DNA of 12,155 bases from DASWED01 sp036394995 (lineage in GTDB: Bacteria > Actinomycetota > UBA4738 > JACQTL01), in assembly GCA_036394995.1 (NCBI GenBank), contig DASWED010000055.1, positions 1 to 12,155 of the forward strand. The letters are read 5' to 3'. Shown here one piece after another: positions 6,329 to 12,155 of the stretch. A program made the translations under genes and the position numbers. Numbering within the stretch: position 1 is the first letter of the stretch; the number at the start of each line of letters is the position of its first letter. Under the pieces are notes generated by a model. That model had not been told where the DNA came from and ran no database searches. It was given only the letters and a program-made list of their open reading frames with translations.

Positions 6329-6488
6329 CTTGATCGGGGGGCTAACGCTCGGCTTTGCCACCGGACGGACTCTCGCCAGGGGCCTCGCTCATGAGCCCCC
6401 CGAACCCCCTTGATCGGGGGGCTGACGCTCGGCTTTGCCACCGGACGGACTCTCGCCAGGGGCCTCGCTCATGAGCCCCCCGAACCCC
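6329..6488. repeat. 80-bp tandem duplication (two copies) between E2 and lipB
   Basis: Copy one is 6329-6408 and copy two 6409-6488. They match at 79 of 80 positions; the one difference is A6344 against G6424. The similarity continues one base further (to 6489). Copy two contains the end of the E2 gene, including its TGA stop. Each copy holds a 10-base inverted repeat, TCGGGGGGCT (6334-6343) and AGCCCCCCGA (6394-6403) in copy one. Where the copies meet, AGCCCCCCGA (6394-6403) and TCGGGGGGCT (6414-6423) form a perfect 10-bp stem with a 10-base loop. The near identity suggests a recent duplication. Confidence 0.95.
6342..6472 (-). other. Two chained mini-ORFs created by the tandem repeat, between E2 and lipB
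   Basis: On the minus strand the E2 stop TGA overlaps an ATG (ATGA, 6472-6469). This opens a 27-codon frame (6472-6389, MSEAPGESPSGGKAERQ..., ending GGSGGS), whose stop again overlaps an ATG by ATGA (6392). The second frame runs 16 codons and ends at TAG (6344-6342), because the single base difference turns CAG into TAG. The lipB start follows 22 bases later. The first mini-ORF ends in the same GGSGGS tail as E2. No Shine-Dalgarno serves them apart from coupling to E2. They may be a by-product of the duplication, but they could keep ribosomes moving towards lipB. That they make functional peptides is doubtful. Confidence 0.25.
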
Positions 6489-7959
6489 CCTGAGGGAGGT
6501 AGTGCTGGAGCTCGGGCGTGAAGTCCCACGTCTCCAGGTTCTGCTTCAGCCTGCCCAGGAACTGGGCCGCGGTGGCGCCGTCGATGACACGGTGGTCCCA
6601 GGACATCGACAGGTACACCATGTGCCGGATCGCGATGGCGTCGTCCACGACCACCGGCCGCTTCTCGATGGCGTCAAACGCGAGGATCGCCGTGTTCGGC
6701 TGGTTGATGATCGGGACGCTGATGATCGATCCGAACGGACCCGGGTTCGTGATCGTGAACGTCGAGCCGTGGACCTCGTCCGGCTTGAGCTTCCGCGACC
6801 GGGCCCGGACGGCCAGGTCGTTGACGGCGCGGGCCAGCCCGACGATGTTCATGCCGTCCGCGTCCTTGACCACGGGGACGATGAGGCCCTCGTCGTAGGC
6901 CACCGCGATGCCCAGGTTCACGTATCGCTTGACGACCAGCTCCTCCCCCCGGAGCTCGGCGTTCACGTCCGGGTAGGCCAGCAGCGCGTCGCACACGGCC
7001 CGAGACACGAACGGCAGGAACGTGAGCGAGATCCCCTCCGCCGACTTGAACGCGTCCTTGGCCCGGTTCCGAAGCTGGGCGATGTGCTCCATGTTGATCT
7101 CGACCAGGTTCCAGGCCCGCGCCGACGCCTGGAGCGACGCCACCATGTGCTTGGCGATCGACTTGCGGATGTGCGAGAGCTGACGAACCTCCTCGCGGGG
7201 GCCCGCCTCGGCCGCGGCGGCGGGCGCGACGGCCGGCTCGGGGGGCTGGGCCGGCGGCGCGGCGGGTTGGGACACCGGCTGCAGCTGCGGTGCGGCCCCG
7301 GCGGCAGCGGCGGCGGGAGCCTCCGAGGGAGCGGCCGCGGGTGCCGCGGCGCCGCCGGACTCGATGAACGCCGTGATGTCGCCCTTCGTGATCCGACCCC
7401 CGGTCCCGGTTCCCCGGACCTGCGCGAGGTCGATCTGGTGCTCTTCGGCCAGCCGTCGAACCAGGGGCGACAGGATGTGGCTCCGCTCACCCCCGCCCCC
7501 GATCGCTCCCCCCTGCGCCGCCGGTGCCGCCTCCTCGTCGAGCCGGCCCTGCTGCGGGGCCGGGGCGGGCGGGGACGGCGCCGGAACCGGCTCCTCCTCG
7601 GCGGGTTTCGGCTCCTCCTGCTCCCGACGGTCCGCCTCCTCCTCGGCCTGCTCCTCCTCCGGCGGTTCGGTCTCGGCGGTCGGGACCTCGGAGGGGACCT
7701 CGGCCGTCTGCTGCCCGGCGGAGCCGTCGTCGATCTCGGCCAGGTTGGTCCCCACCGACACCGTCTCGCCCTCCTGGACCAGGATCTTCGACACGGTCCC
7801 CGCCACCGGCGAGGGAACCTCGGTGTCCACCTTGTCGGTGGAGATCTCGAACAGCGGCTCGTCGCGGTCGATGGTCTCTCCCTCGGACTTCAGCCACTTG
7901 AGGATGGTCCCCTCGATGACCGTCTCCCCGAGCTGCGGCATGGTCACGGTTGTGGGCAT
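6469..7959 (-). CDS. Dihydrolipoyl acyltransferase, E2 core of a 2-oxo acid dehydrogenase complex
   Basis: A 496-residue E2 that forms the multimeric core and moves the acyl group from lipoate to CoA. Order of parts: one lipoyl domain (about 1-78, lipoyl Lys43 in STDKVDTE); a Glu/Pro-rich linker (79-158); the E1/E3-binding domain (about 160-200, HILSPLVRRLAEE...GTGTGGRITKGD); an Ala/Pro hinge (201-255); and the catalytic domain (258-485) with DHRVIDG, His456 and Asp460. The tail GGSGGS is encoded within the downstream tandem repeat. The ATG at 7959 follows AAAAGGAGG (7979-7971) by 11 bases. The protein resembles actinobacterial SucB/BkdC/AceF E2s; the acyl specificity is not decidable. It is the only E2 in the window, so it may serve the adjacent E1, the bkd E1, or both. 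Confidence 0.93.
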   Translation of the reverse strand: MPTTVTMPQLGETVIEGTILKWLKSEGETIDRDEPLFEISTDKVDTEVPSPVAGTVSKILVQEGETVSVGTNLAEIDDGSAGQQTAEVPSEVPTAETEPPEEEQAEEEADRREQEEPKPAEEEPVPAPSPPAPAPQQGRLDEEAAPAAQGGAIGGGGERSHILSPLVRRLAEEHQIDLAQVRGTGTGGRITKGDITAFIESGGAAAPAAAPSEAPAAAAAGAAPQLQPVSQPAAPPAQPPEPAVAPAAAAEAGPREEVRQLSHIRKSIAKHMVASLQASARAWNLVEINMEHIAQLRNRAKDAFKSAEGISLTFLPFVSRAVCDALLAYPDVNAELRGEELVVKRYVNLGIAVAYDEGLIVPVVKDADGMNIVGLARAVNDLAVRARSRKLKPDEVHGSTFTITNPGPFGSIISVPIINQPNTAILAFDAIEKRPVVVDDAIAIRHMVYLSMSWDHRVIDGATAAQFLGRLKQNLETWDFTPELQHYLPQGGSGGS

Positions 7960-7990
7960 GGCCTGCGGTGCCTCCTTTTCCTGATTCGTC

Positions 7991-8015
7991 GACGGTCCGC
8001 CTCCGGCGAACCGTC
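7991..8015 (-). promoter_or_regulatory. RNA hairpin upstream of the E2 ribosome-binding site
   Basis: GACGGT (7991-7996) pairs with ACCGTC (8010-8015). After one mismatch, CGCC (7998-8001) pairs with GGCG (8005-8008) around a three-base loop, giving a compact stem of 6+4 pairs. It ends 11 bases before the AAAAGGAGG of E2 in the transcript, so it could protect the downstream message or affect E2 translation. No T-run follows, so it is not a typical terminator. Function is inferred. Confidence 0.5.
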
Positions 8016-8031
8016 TCCGCCGAAGGAGTGC

Positions 8032-8095
8032 AGCAGCCTGATCCGCTCCGCTTCGCTCCGCGCGGCTGCTCCCCCCCGGACCCCCCGGACCCCCC
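8032..8095 (-). promoter_or_regulatory. G-rich tract plus stem-loop just after the E1 beta stop
   Basis: In the minus-strand transcript three G-runs (6, 6 and 7 G, separated by TCC; 8095-8071) begin seven bases after the E1 beta TAG. They meet the usual pattern for a G-quadruplex if the seven-G run supplies two tracts. Directly after comes AGCAGCC (8070-8064) pairing with GGCTGCT (8038-8032) around a 25-base loop that repeats GCGGAGC. Such elements can slow exonucleases or ribosomes; a role in setting E1:E2 ratios is inference. Confidence 0.4.
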
Positions 8096-8101
8096 GGCTC
8101 T

Positions 8102-9280
8102 CTACCACTTCGACAACCGGTCCACGGCGGCCACGATGTCGTCGGTCAACGGCAGGAACGCGTCCTCCAGGGGGGGCGAGAACGGCACGGCGTGGTTCGG
8201 CGGGGCCAGCCGCATCACCGGCGCGTCGAGGTGCTCGAACGCCTCCTCCGCGATCACGGCGGACACCTCCGAGCCGATCCCCAGGTACTTCAGCGACTCG
8301 TACAGCACCAGGGCCCGGGAGGTCTTCGCCACCGACTCCAGGATGGTCTCGACATCGAGCGGATACACGGTCCGGAGGTCCACCACCTCAGCGGAGATCC
8401 CCTGCTCCTCGAGGTCCTCCGCCGCCTCCAGCGCCCGGTGGACCATGGCCCCGTACGTGATGATCGAGACGTCGTCGCCGGCCCGCTTGACTTCGGCCTT
8501 GCCGATCGGGATCAGGAAGTCCGGGTCATCCGGCACGACCTCCTTGATCCGGCGGTAGATCCACTTGTGCTCCAGGAACACCACCGGGTTGTCGTCGCGG
8601 ATGGCGGACTTCAGCAGGCCCTTGGCGTCCGTGGGGAACGCCGGGCAGATCACCTTCAGCCCGCCGACGTGGGCGAACAGGGGCTCGGGGTTCTGGGAGT
8701 GGAACGCCGAGGCCCGCACCCCGCCCCCCGACGGGCCCCGGAGGACCATCGGCAGCGGCACGCCGCTGCGGTACGTGTACTTCCCGGCGGTGGCCACGAT
8801 CTCGTCGAACCCACACGTCATGAAGTCCGCGTACTGGAACTCGGCCACCGGGCGGAATCCCTCCATGGCCGCGCCGATCGACATGCCGACGATGGTCTCC
8901 TCCATGATCGGCGTGTCCCACACTCGCTCCGGGCCGAAGCGGTCGATGAACCCCTCGGTGACCTTGAACGCGCCGCCGTACACGCCGATGTCCTCGCCCA
9001 GCATGAACACCCGCTCGTCGCGCTCCATCTCCTCCCACAGGGCCTCGGCTACCGCGATCAGGTAGGTGGCCTCGCCCTTGTCGGAGCGCTTCCCCCGGGG
9101 CTCGGCGCCGTGGCCGGCAGCGCCGGCCTCGGACTCGTCCTTCTCCACCTTCTTCGCGCGTTCCGCCTCCGCCGCAGCCCGCCCGCCGTCGCCCTCGGTC
9201 TTGGCCGCCTGCTCGGCCGCGGTCGTGGGCGAGGCCTGCGGGGTGTCGCCCCCCACCCGTTCGCGGTCACCGTCGCTCAC
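8102..9280 (-). CDS. 2-oxo acid dehydrogenase E1 beta subunit, second module, with long N-terminal extension
   Basis: A 392-residue E1 beta, about 65 longer than the family norm. The fold proper starts near residue 71 (ATYLIAVAEAL). It shows FMLGEDIG (92-99), DTPIMEETIVG with a cofactor-contacting Glu at 128-129, FQYADFM (148-154) and FHSQNPEP (193-200). Residues 1-70 are Ala/Glu/Lys/Gly-rich and probably helical or disordered. The GTG at 9280-9278 overlaps the E1 alpha stop as GTGA and follows GGAAGGGGGGG, so the extension is probably translated; an internal GTG (codon 45) is a weaker alternative. With E1 alpha it makes the heterotetramer that feeds the E2 encoded 142 bases downstream. Whether the substrate is pyruvate or a branched-chain 2-oxo acid is not settled by sequence. 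Confidence 0.9.
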   Translation of the reverse strand: MSDGDRERVGGDTPQASPTTAAEQAAKTEGDGGRAAAEAERAKKVEKDESEAGAAGHGAEPRGKRSDKGEATYLIAVAEALWEEMERDERVFMLGEDIGVYGGAFKVTEGFIDRFGPERVWDTPIMEETIVGMSIGAAMEGFRPVAEFQYADFMTCGFDEIVATAGKYTYRSGVPLPMVLRGPSGGGVRASAFHSQNPEPLFAHVGGLKVICPAFPTDAKGLLKSAIRDDNPVVFLEHKWIYRRIKEVVPDDPDFLIPIGKAEVKRAGDDVSIITYGAMVHRALEAAEDLEEQGISAEVVDLRTVYPLDVETILESVAKTSRALVLYESLKYLGIGSEVSAVIAEEAFEHLDAPVMRLAPPNHAVPFSPPLEDAFLPLTDDIVAAVDRLSKW

Positions 9281-10356
9281 GAGGGCGCCCCCCCTTCCCT
9301 CGACGGCTCGCGTTCCCAGTAGCCGTCGTCGGTGAACACGCCCAGGTCCACGTCGCCGGCGTCGGGGAGCGGGGACTGCTGGGCGAACTCGAACCCCTCG
9401 TCGAACTCCCGCTCCACGCGCTCCTGGATCCCCTTCACACCCTCCTGGTCGATGGCTCCCGCCATCACCAGCAGCTCGGCGAACTTCTTCACCGGGTCGC
9501 GATGCTCCACGTAGTCCTCGAGCATCTCCTTCGGCACGTACTTCGCCGGATCGTGTCCGGCGTGGCCCTTCCACCGCAGCGACACCGATTCGATCAGGGA
9601 GGGCCCGTCGCCGTTCCGGGCCCGTTCGACGGCCTCGGTGGCCGCCGTGTACACGTCGAGGACCTCGGTGCCGTCCACGCGGACCCCGGGCATCCCGTAC
9701 CCGACGCCGCGCTCGGCGATGGTCGGGACGGCGAACTCCAGCCGGTTCGGGGTGGAGTAGGCCCACTGGTTGTTGTTCACCACCCAGACGACGGGGAGCT
9801 TCTTGATGGCCGAGACGTTCAGCGACTCGTGCCACCGGCCGTTCGAGGTGGCTCCGTCGCCGCAGATGGCCAGGGCCACCCTGGGCTCCCGGCGCATCTG
9901 GTAGGCCAGCGCGGCCCCGGCCGCCACCGGGTACCCGTTCGGCAGGTTCGACAGGACCGTGAAGGTCCGCGAGCCGTTCCAGTCCCCGATGTGGCTGTTG
10001 CCGTCCCGCCCGCGGGTGTAGCCGTCGATGCGACCCCAGAACTGGGCCATGATCCGCTTCAGCTCCAGGCCCTTGGTGAGCTGCGCGGACAGGTCCCGAT
10101 GGGTGGGGAACAGCGAGTCCTCCGGGCGGAGCGCGTAGGCCACGCCGACGTGCGTGCCCTCCTGGCCCCGCCCCGAGTAGATGGCCCCGGGGAGCCGGCC
10201 CTGGCGATACAGGGTCTCCATGCGCTCGTCGAAGTACCTGCACAGCACCAGGAAGTACAGGATCTCCTGAAGCTGCTCCTCCTTCAGGCCGGAGGCCTCG
10301 ATGGCCGAGCGGCGATCCTCCTCGCTCCGCCCGGTCCGCGTGTCGGTGTTCGCCAC
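9277..10356 (-). CDS. 2-oxo acid dehydrogenase E1 alpha subunit, second module
   Basis: A 359-residue thiamine-diphosphate E1 alpha. Cofactor motif: GDGATSNGRWHESLN (166-180) to NNN (194-196). GRGQEGTHVG (62-71) and THRDLSAQL (85-93) line the active-site entrance in this family. The usual Glu or Gln after the Ala/Thr-Ser pair is Asn172 here. Unlike bkdA it lacks the HTSDDD motif and has GHAGHDPAKYVP instead, a form seen in PDH-like actinobacterial enzymes, so pyruvate is a fair guess but unproved. The GTG at 10356 is supported by TAAGGAG, whose TAA is the stop of the E3 gene; the two genes are nine bases apart. The stop overlaps the E1 beta start by four bases. Confidence 0.92.
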   Translation of the reverse strand: MANTDTRTGRSEEDRRSAIEASGLKEEQLQEILYFLVLCRYFDERMETLYRQGRLPGAIYSGRGQEGTHVGVAYALRPEDSLFPTHRDLSAQLTKGLELKRIMAQFWGRIDGYTRGRDGNSHIGDWNGSRTFTVLSNLPNGYPVAAGAALAYQMRREPRVALAICGDGATSNGRWHESLNVSAIKKLPVVWVVNNNQWAYSTPNRLEFAVPTIAERGVGYGMPGVRVDGTEVLDVYTAATEAVERARNGDGPSLIESVSLRWKGHAGHDPAKYVPKEMLEDYVEHRDPVKKFAELLVMAGAIDQEGVKGIQERVEREFDEGFEFAQQSPLPDAGDVDLGVFTDDGYWEREPSREGGAPS

Positions 10357-10365
10357 GGGGGCTCC

Positions 10366-11751
10366 TTACGGTGTGTGCAGGGACTTCCCGGCCAGGGCCA
10401 GGTGGGCCTCGCCGATGGCCTCCGACAGCGTCGGATGGGGGTGGATGAGCGTGGCCACGTCGGCCGGCACCGCCTCCCAGTTCACGATGAGCATGCCCTC
10501 GGCGATGAGGTCGGTGACGTGCGGGCCGATCATGTGGATCCCCAGCACCGGCCCGCCGTCCGCGGCGGCCACGACCTTCACCATGCCGCCCTCGCCGACG
10601 ATGTTGGCCTTCCCGATGCCCTGCATGGACAGCTTCTCGATCTCCACCTCGTGGCCGCGCTCCCGGGCCTGGGCCTCGGTGAGCCCGACGCTCGCCACCT
10701 CCGGGGTGCAGTACGTAACCCGGCACACCCCGGTGTACTCGATCTCGGGAGGGTCCATGCCCGCGATCCGCTCGGCCACCGAGATGCCCTCGGCGAACGA
10801 CACGTGCGCCAGCTGGTACGGCGTGGCCGCCACGTCGCCCACGGCCCACACGTGGGGGACGGTCGTCTGGAGCTGGCCGTCCACCTTCACGTAGCCCCGT
10901 TCGAGCTGGATCCCGGCCTCCTCGTACCCCACGCCGTCGGAGACGGGGCCCCGGCCCACGGCCACCAGGCACACGTCCGCCCGGACGGTCTCGGAGGGGC
11001 CGCCGGTCTCGTAGGTGACCTCCACCGCGTCGCCGGTCTCCTTCACGTCCTGGACCTTGGCCCCGGTGAACGACCTGATCCCGCGCTTGCGGAAGGCCCG
11101 GTCGAGCTCCTTCGAGATCTCCTCGTCCTCCAGGGGAGCCATCCGGGGAAGGGCCTCGACCACGGTCACCTCGGCCCCCATCGAACGGTAGAAGGAGGCG
11201 AACTCCAGCCCCACGGCACCGGCCCCGATCACCACCGCGCTCCGCGGGATGAACCCCAGTGTCAGGGCCTGATCGCTGGTGATCACGCGTTCGCCGATCT
11301 CCATCCCCGGCAGCAGCCGGGCGTACGAACCGGAGGCCAGGACCACGTCGGTGGCGGCCGCCGCGCGCCCGTCCACGTCCACGGCGACCTTCCCGGGGAC
11401 GAGCTTCCCGGTGCCCTGGATGACGTCGATCTTGCGCATCTTCACCAGGCCGGTCAGCCCGTTCACGAGCTTGTCCACGACCTTCGTCTTGAACGACTGG
11501 ATGCCGTCCCAGTCCGGCTCGCCGGACGCCGTGATGCCCCACGTGTCGGAACGGTTGATCTCGTCCATCACCGCGGCCGACTGGAGGAGGGCCTTGGTGG
11601 GGATGCAGCCGCGCAGCAGGCACGTCCCGCCGAGGCGGTCGTCGCGTTCGATCAGGGCCACCCGCTTCCCCAGCTGGGCGGCCCGGAGCGCAGTCGAGTA
11701 GCCGCCGGTCCCGGACCCCAGGACGGCGACGTCGTAGCTCTCCTCCGGCAT
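10366..11751 (-). CDS. lpdA: Dihydrolipoamide dehydrogenase (E3)
   Basis: A 461-residue flavoprotein of usual length. It reoxidises dihydrolipoyl groups on E2 (or GcvH) with NAD+. Visible are the FAD-binding GSGTGG (12-17), the redox disulfide Cys44/Cys49 in GGTCLLRGCIPTK, the NAD-binding VVIGAGAVGLE, the second FAD motif in VWAVGDVA, and the catalytic pair His439/Glu444 in HPTLSE. The ATG at 11751-11749 is preceded by GAGGAAGGGGAG. TACGAT (minus strand, 11808-11803) is a likely -10, giving a leader of about 45 bases. As first gene of the operon it leads the E1, E2 and lipB genes. It is the only E3 here, so it may also serve the bkd module and glycine cleavage. Confidence 0.96.
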   Translation of the reverse strand: MPEESYDVAVLGSGTGGYSTALRAAQLGKRVALIERDDRLGGTCLLRGCIPTKALLQSAAVMDEINRSDTWGITASGEPDWDGIQSFKTKVVDKLVNGLTGLVKMRKIDVIQGTGKLVPGKVAVDVDGRAAAATDVVLASGSYARLLPGMEIGERVITSDQALTLGFIPRSAVVIGAGAVGLEFASFYRSMGAEVTVVEALPRMAPLEDEEISKELDRAFRKRGIRSFTGAKVQDVKETGDAVEVTYETGGPSETVRADVCLVAVGRGPVSDGVGYEEAGIQLERGYVKVDGQLQTTVPHVWAVGDVAATPYQLAHVSFAEGISVAERIAGMDPPEIEYTGVCRVTYCTPEVASVGLTEAQARERGHEVEIEKLSMQGIGKANIVGEGGMVKVVAAADGGPVLGIHMIGPHVTDLIAEGMLIVNWEAVPADVATLIHPHPTLSEAIGEAHLALAGKSLHTP

Positions 11752-11868
11752 GCTCCCCTTCCTCGTCGGCAGGCTGTTGCGGTCGTCCGGCTCCGCCCGT
11801 TCATCGTACCCCTGCTCGGAAAACACTCGCAGACCGGCGGCCGGCGGCGGGTGGGTAGGATGCACGTC
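11752..11868. promoter_or_regulatory. Divergent promoter region, lpdA operon versus gcvT
   Basis: Two -10-like boxes face away from each other: TACGAT for lpdA (minus, 11808-11803) and TAGGAT for gcvT (plus, 11856-11861), 47 bases apart. No clear -35 box is seen for either. The close pairing means one regulator bound between them could act on both lipoyl-dependent systems (inference). Confidence 0.45.
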
Positions 11869-12155
11869 GTGGAAGCGGTCGGGGACGTGGGGCTGAAGCG
11901 GACGCCGCTCGAGCCCGAGCACCGCGAGCTGGGGGCCAAGATCGGGATGTTCGCGGGATGGGCCATGCCCATCGAGTACCGCGGGACGCTGGCCGAGCAC
12001 CGGGCCGTCCGCGAACGGGTGGGCCTGTTCGACCTCATGCATCTCGGCAAGGTCATCCTGGACGGCCCGGACGCCGGCGCCGTCCTCCAGCGAACCGTGA
12101 CGAACGACGTGTCGCGGATCCAGCCGGGGGGAGCCCAGTACAACAACGTCCTCAA
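11869..12155 (+). CDS. gcvT: Glycine cleavage system T protein (aminomethyltransferase), N-terminal fragment
   Basis: The first 95 codons are visible; the gene runs off the right edge. KRTPLEPEHRELGAK, FAGWAMPIEY, LAEHRAVRERVGLFDLMHLGK and TNDVSRIQPGGAQY follow the GcvT N-terminal folate-binding domain in order. GcvT takes the aminomethyl group from lipoyl-GcvH, releases ammonia and makes 5,10-methylene-tetrahydrofolate. The usual FDVSHMGK appears as FDLMHLGK. I prefer GTG 11869: the ATG at 11860 lies inside the -10-like box TAGGAT (11856-11861), so a transcript would start at about the GTG and be leaderless. ATG 11860 would add three residues. It is divergent from the E3 gene, whose product is the L protein of the same system. 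Confidence 0.93.
   Translation, partial: MEAVGDVGLKRTPLEPEHRELGAKIGMFAGWAMPIEYRGTLAEHRAVRERVGLFDLMHLGKVILDGPDAGAVLQRTVTNDVSRIQPGGAQYNNVL

Noticed and set aside
6329..6489. Possible CRISPR or mobile-element terminal repeats.
   Set aside because: The two 80-base units are directly adjacent with no spacers, and there is no transposase, integrase or cas gene.
6502..8460. A 652-codon plus-strand open frame opposite E2, and a similar 549-codon frame at 55-1704 opposite the bkd genes.
   Set aside because: Both are antisense to well-supported enzymes and lack ribosome-binding sites or motifs.
9281..11623. The E1 beta frame stays open upstream through E1 alpha and most of the E3 gene, giving an apparent 1173-codon ORF.
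   Set aside because: The upstream part overlaps two clearly recognised genes in another frame and has Gly/Arg/Pro-rich content typical of GC-rich shadow frames.

Overview
This 12.2 kb window is very GC-rich, uses GTG starts freely, and carries several genes whose putative -10 box lies only 5-9 bases before the start codon, as in leaderless transcripts. Together with the protein families present (split E1 alpha/E1 beta dehydrogenases, a CsoR repressor, an ACP-PlsC fusion), this suggests a high-GC Actinomycetota genome. That placement is inferred from style and gene content; no marker gene is present.

Layout, left to right. (1) 1-128, minus: the first 42 codons of an ECF-type sigma factor running off the left edge. 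(2) 286-2387, minus: a two-gene branched-chain 2-oxo acid dehydrogenase E1 module (alpha then beta, 4-base GTGA overlap). (3) 2576-5503, plus: an acyltransferase with a fused acyl-carrier domain, a CsoR-type copper repressor with a visible operator, a thioredoxin-TPR (CnoX/YbbN-like) protein and a SAM-dependent methyltransferase. (4) 5618-11751, minus: a five-gene operon read as dihydrolipoamide dehydrogenase (E3), a second E1 alpha/E1 beta pair (again a GTGA overlap), a dihydrolipoyl acyltransferase (E2) and LipB octanoyltransferase. (5) 11869-12155, plus: the start of gcvT, running off the right edge.

The common theme is lipoyl chemistry. LipB makes the octanoyl-protein precursor of the lipoyl group, E2 carries that group on Lys43, E1 modules load it, E3 reoxidises it, and GcvT belongs to the other main lipoyl-dependent system, glycine cleavage. 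Only one E2 and one E3 are present for two E1 modules, so sharing is possible. The bkd module would supply branched acyl-CoA primers, and the divergently transcribed ACP-PlsC fusion could act in the lipid pathway that uses them (inference).

The most unusual non-coding signals are in the large operon, around E2. Before E2 there is a 142-base spacer with a G-rich tract and two hairpins. After E2 there is an 80-base near-perfect tandem duplication (79 of 80 positions identical) that contains the E2 stop codon and creates chained ATGA-overlapping mini-ORFs ahead of lipB. I see no RNA genes, CRISPR array, transposase or attachment site. No intergenic stretch exceeds 300 bases.
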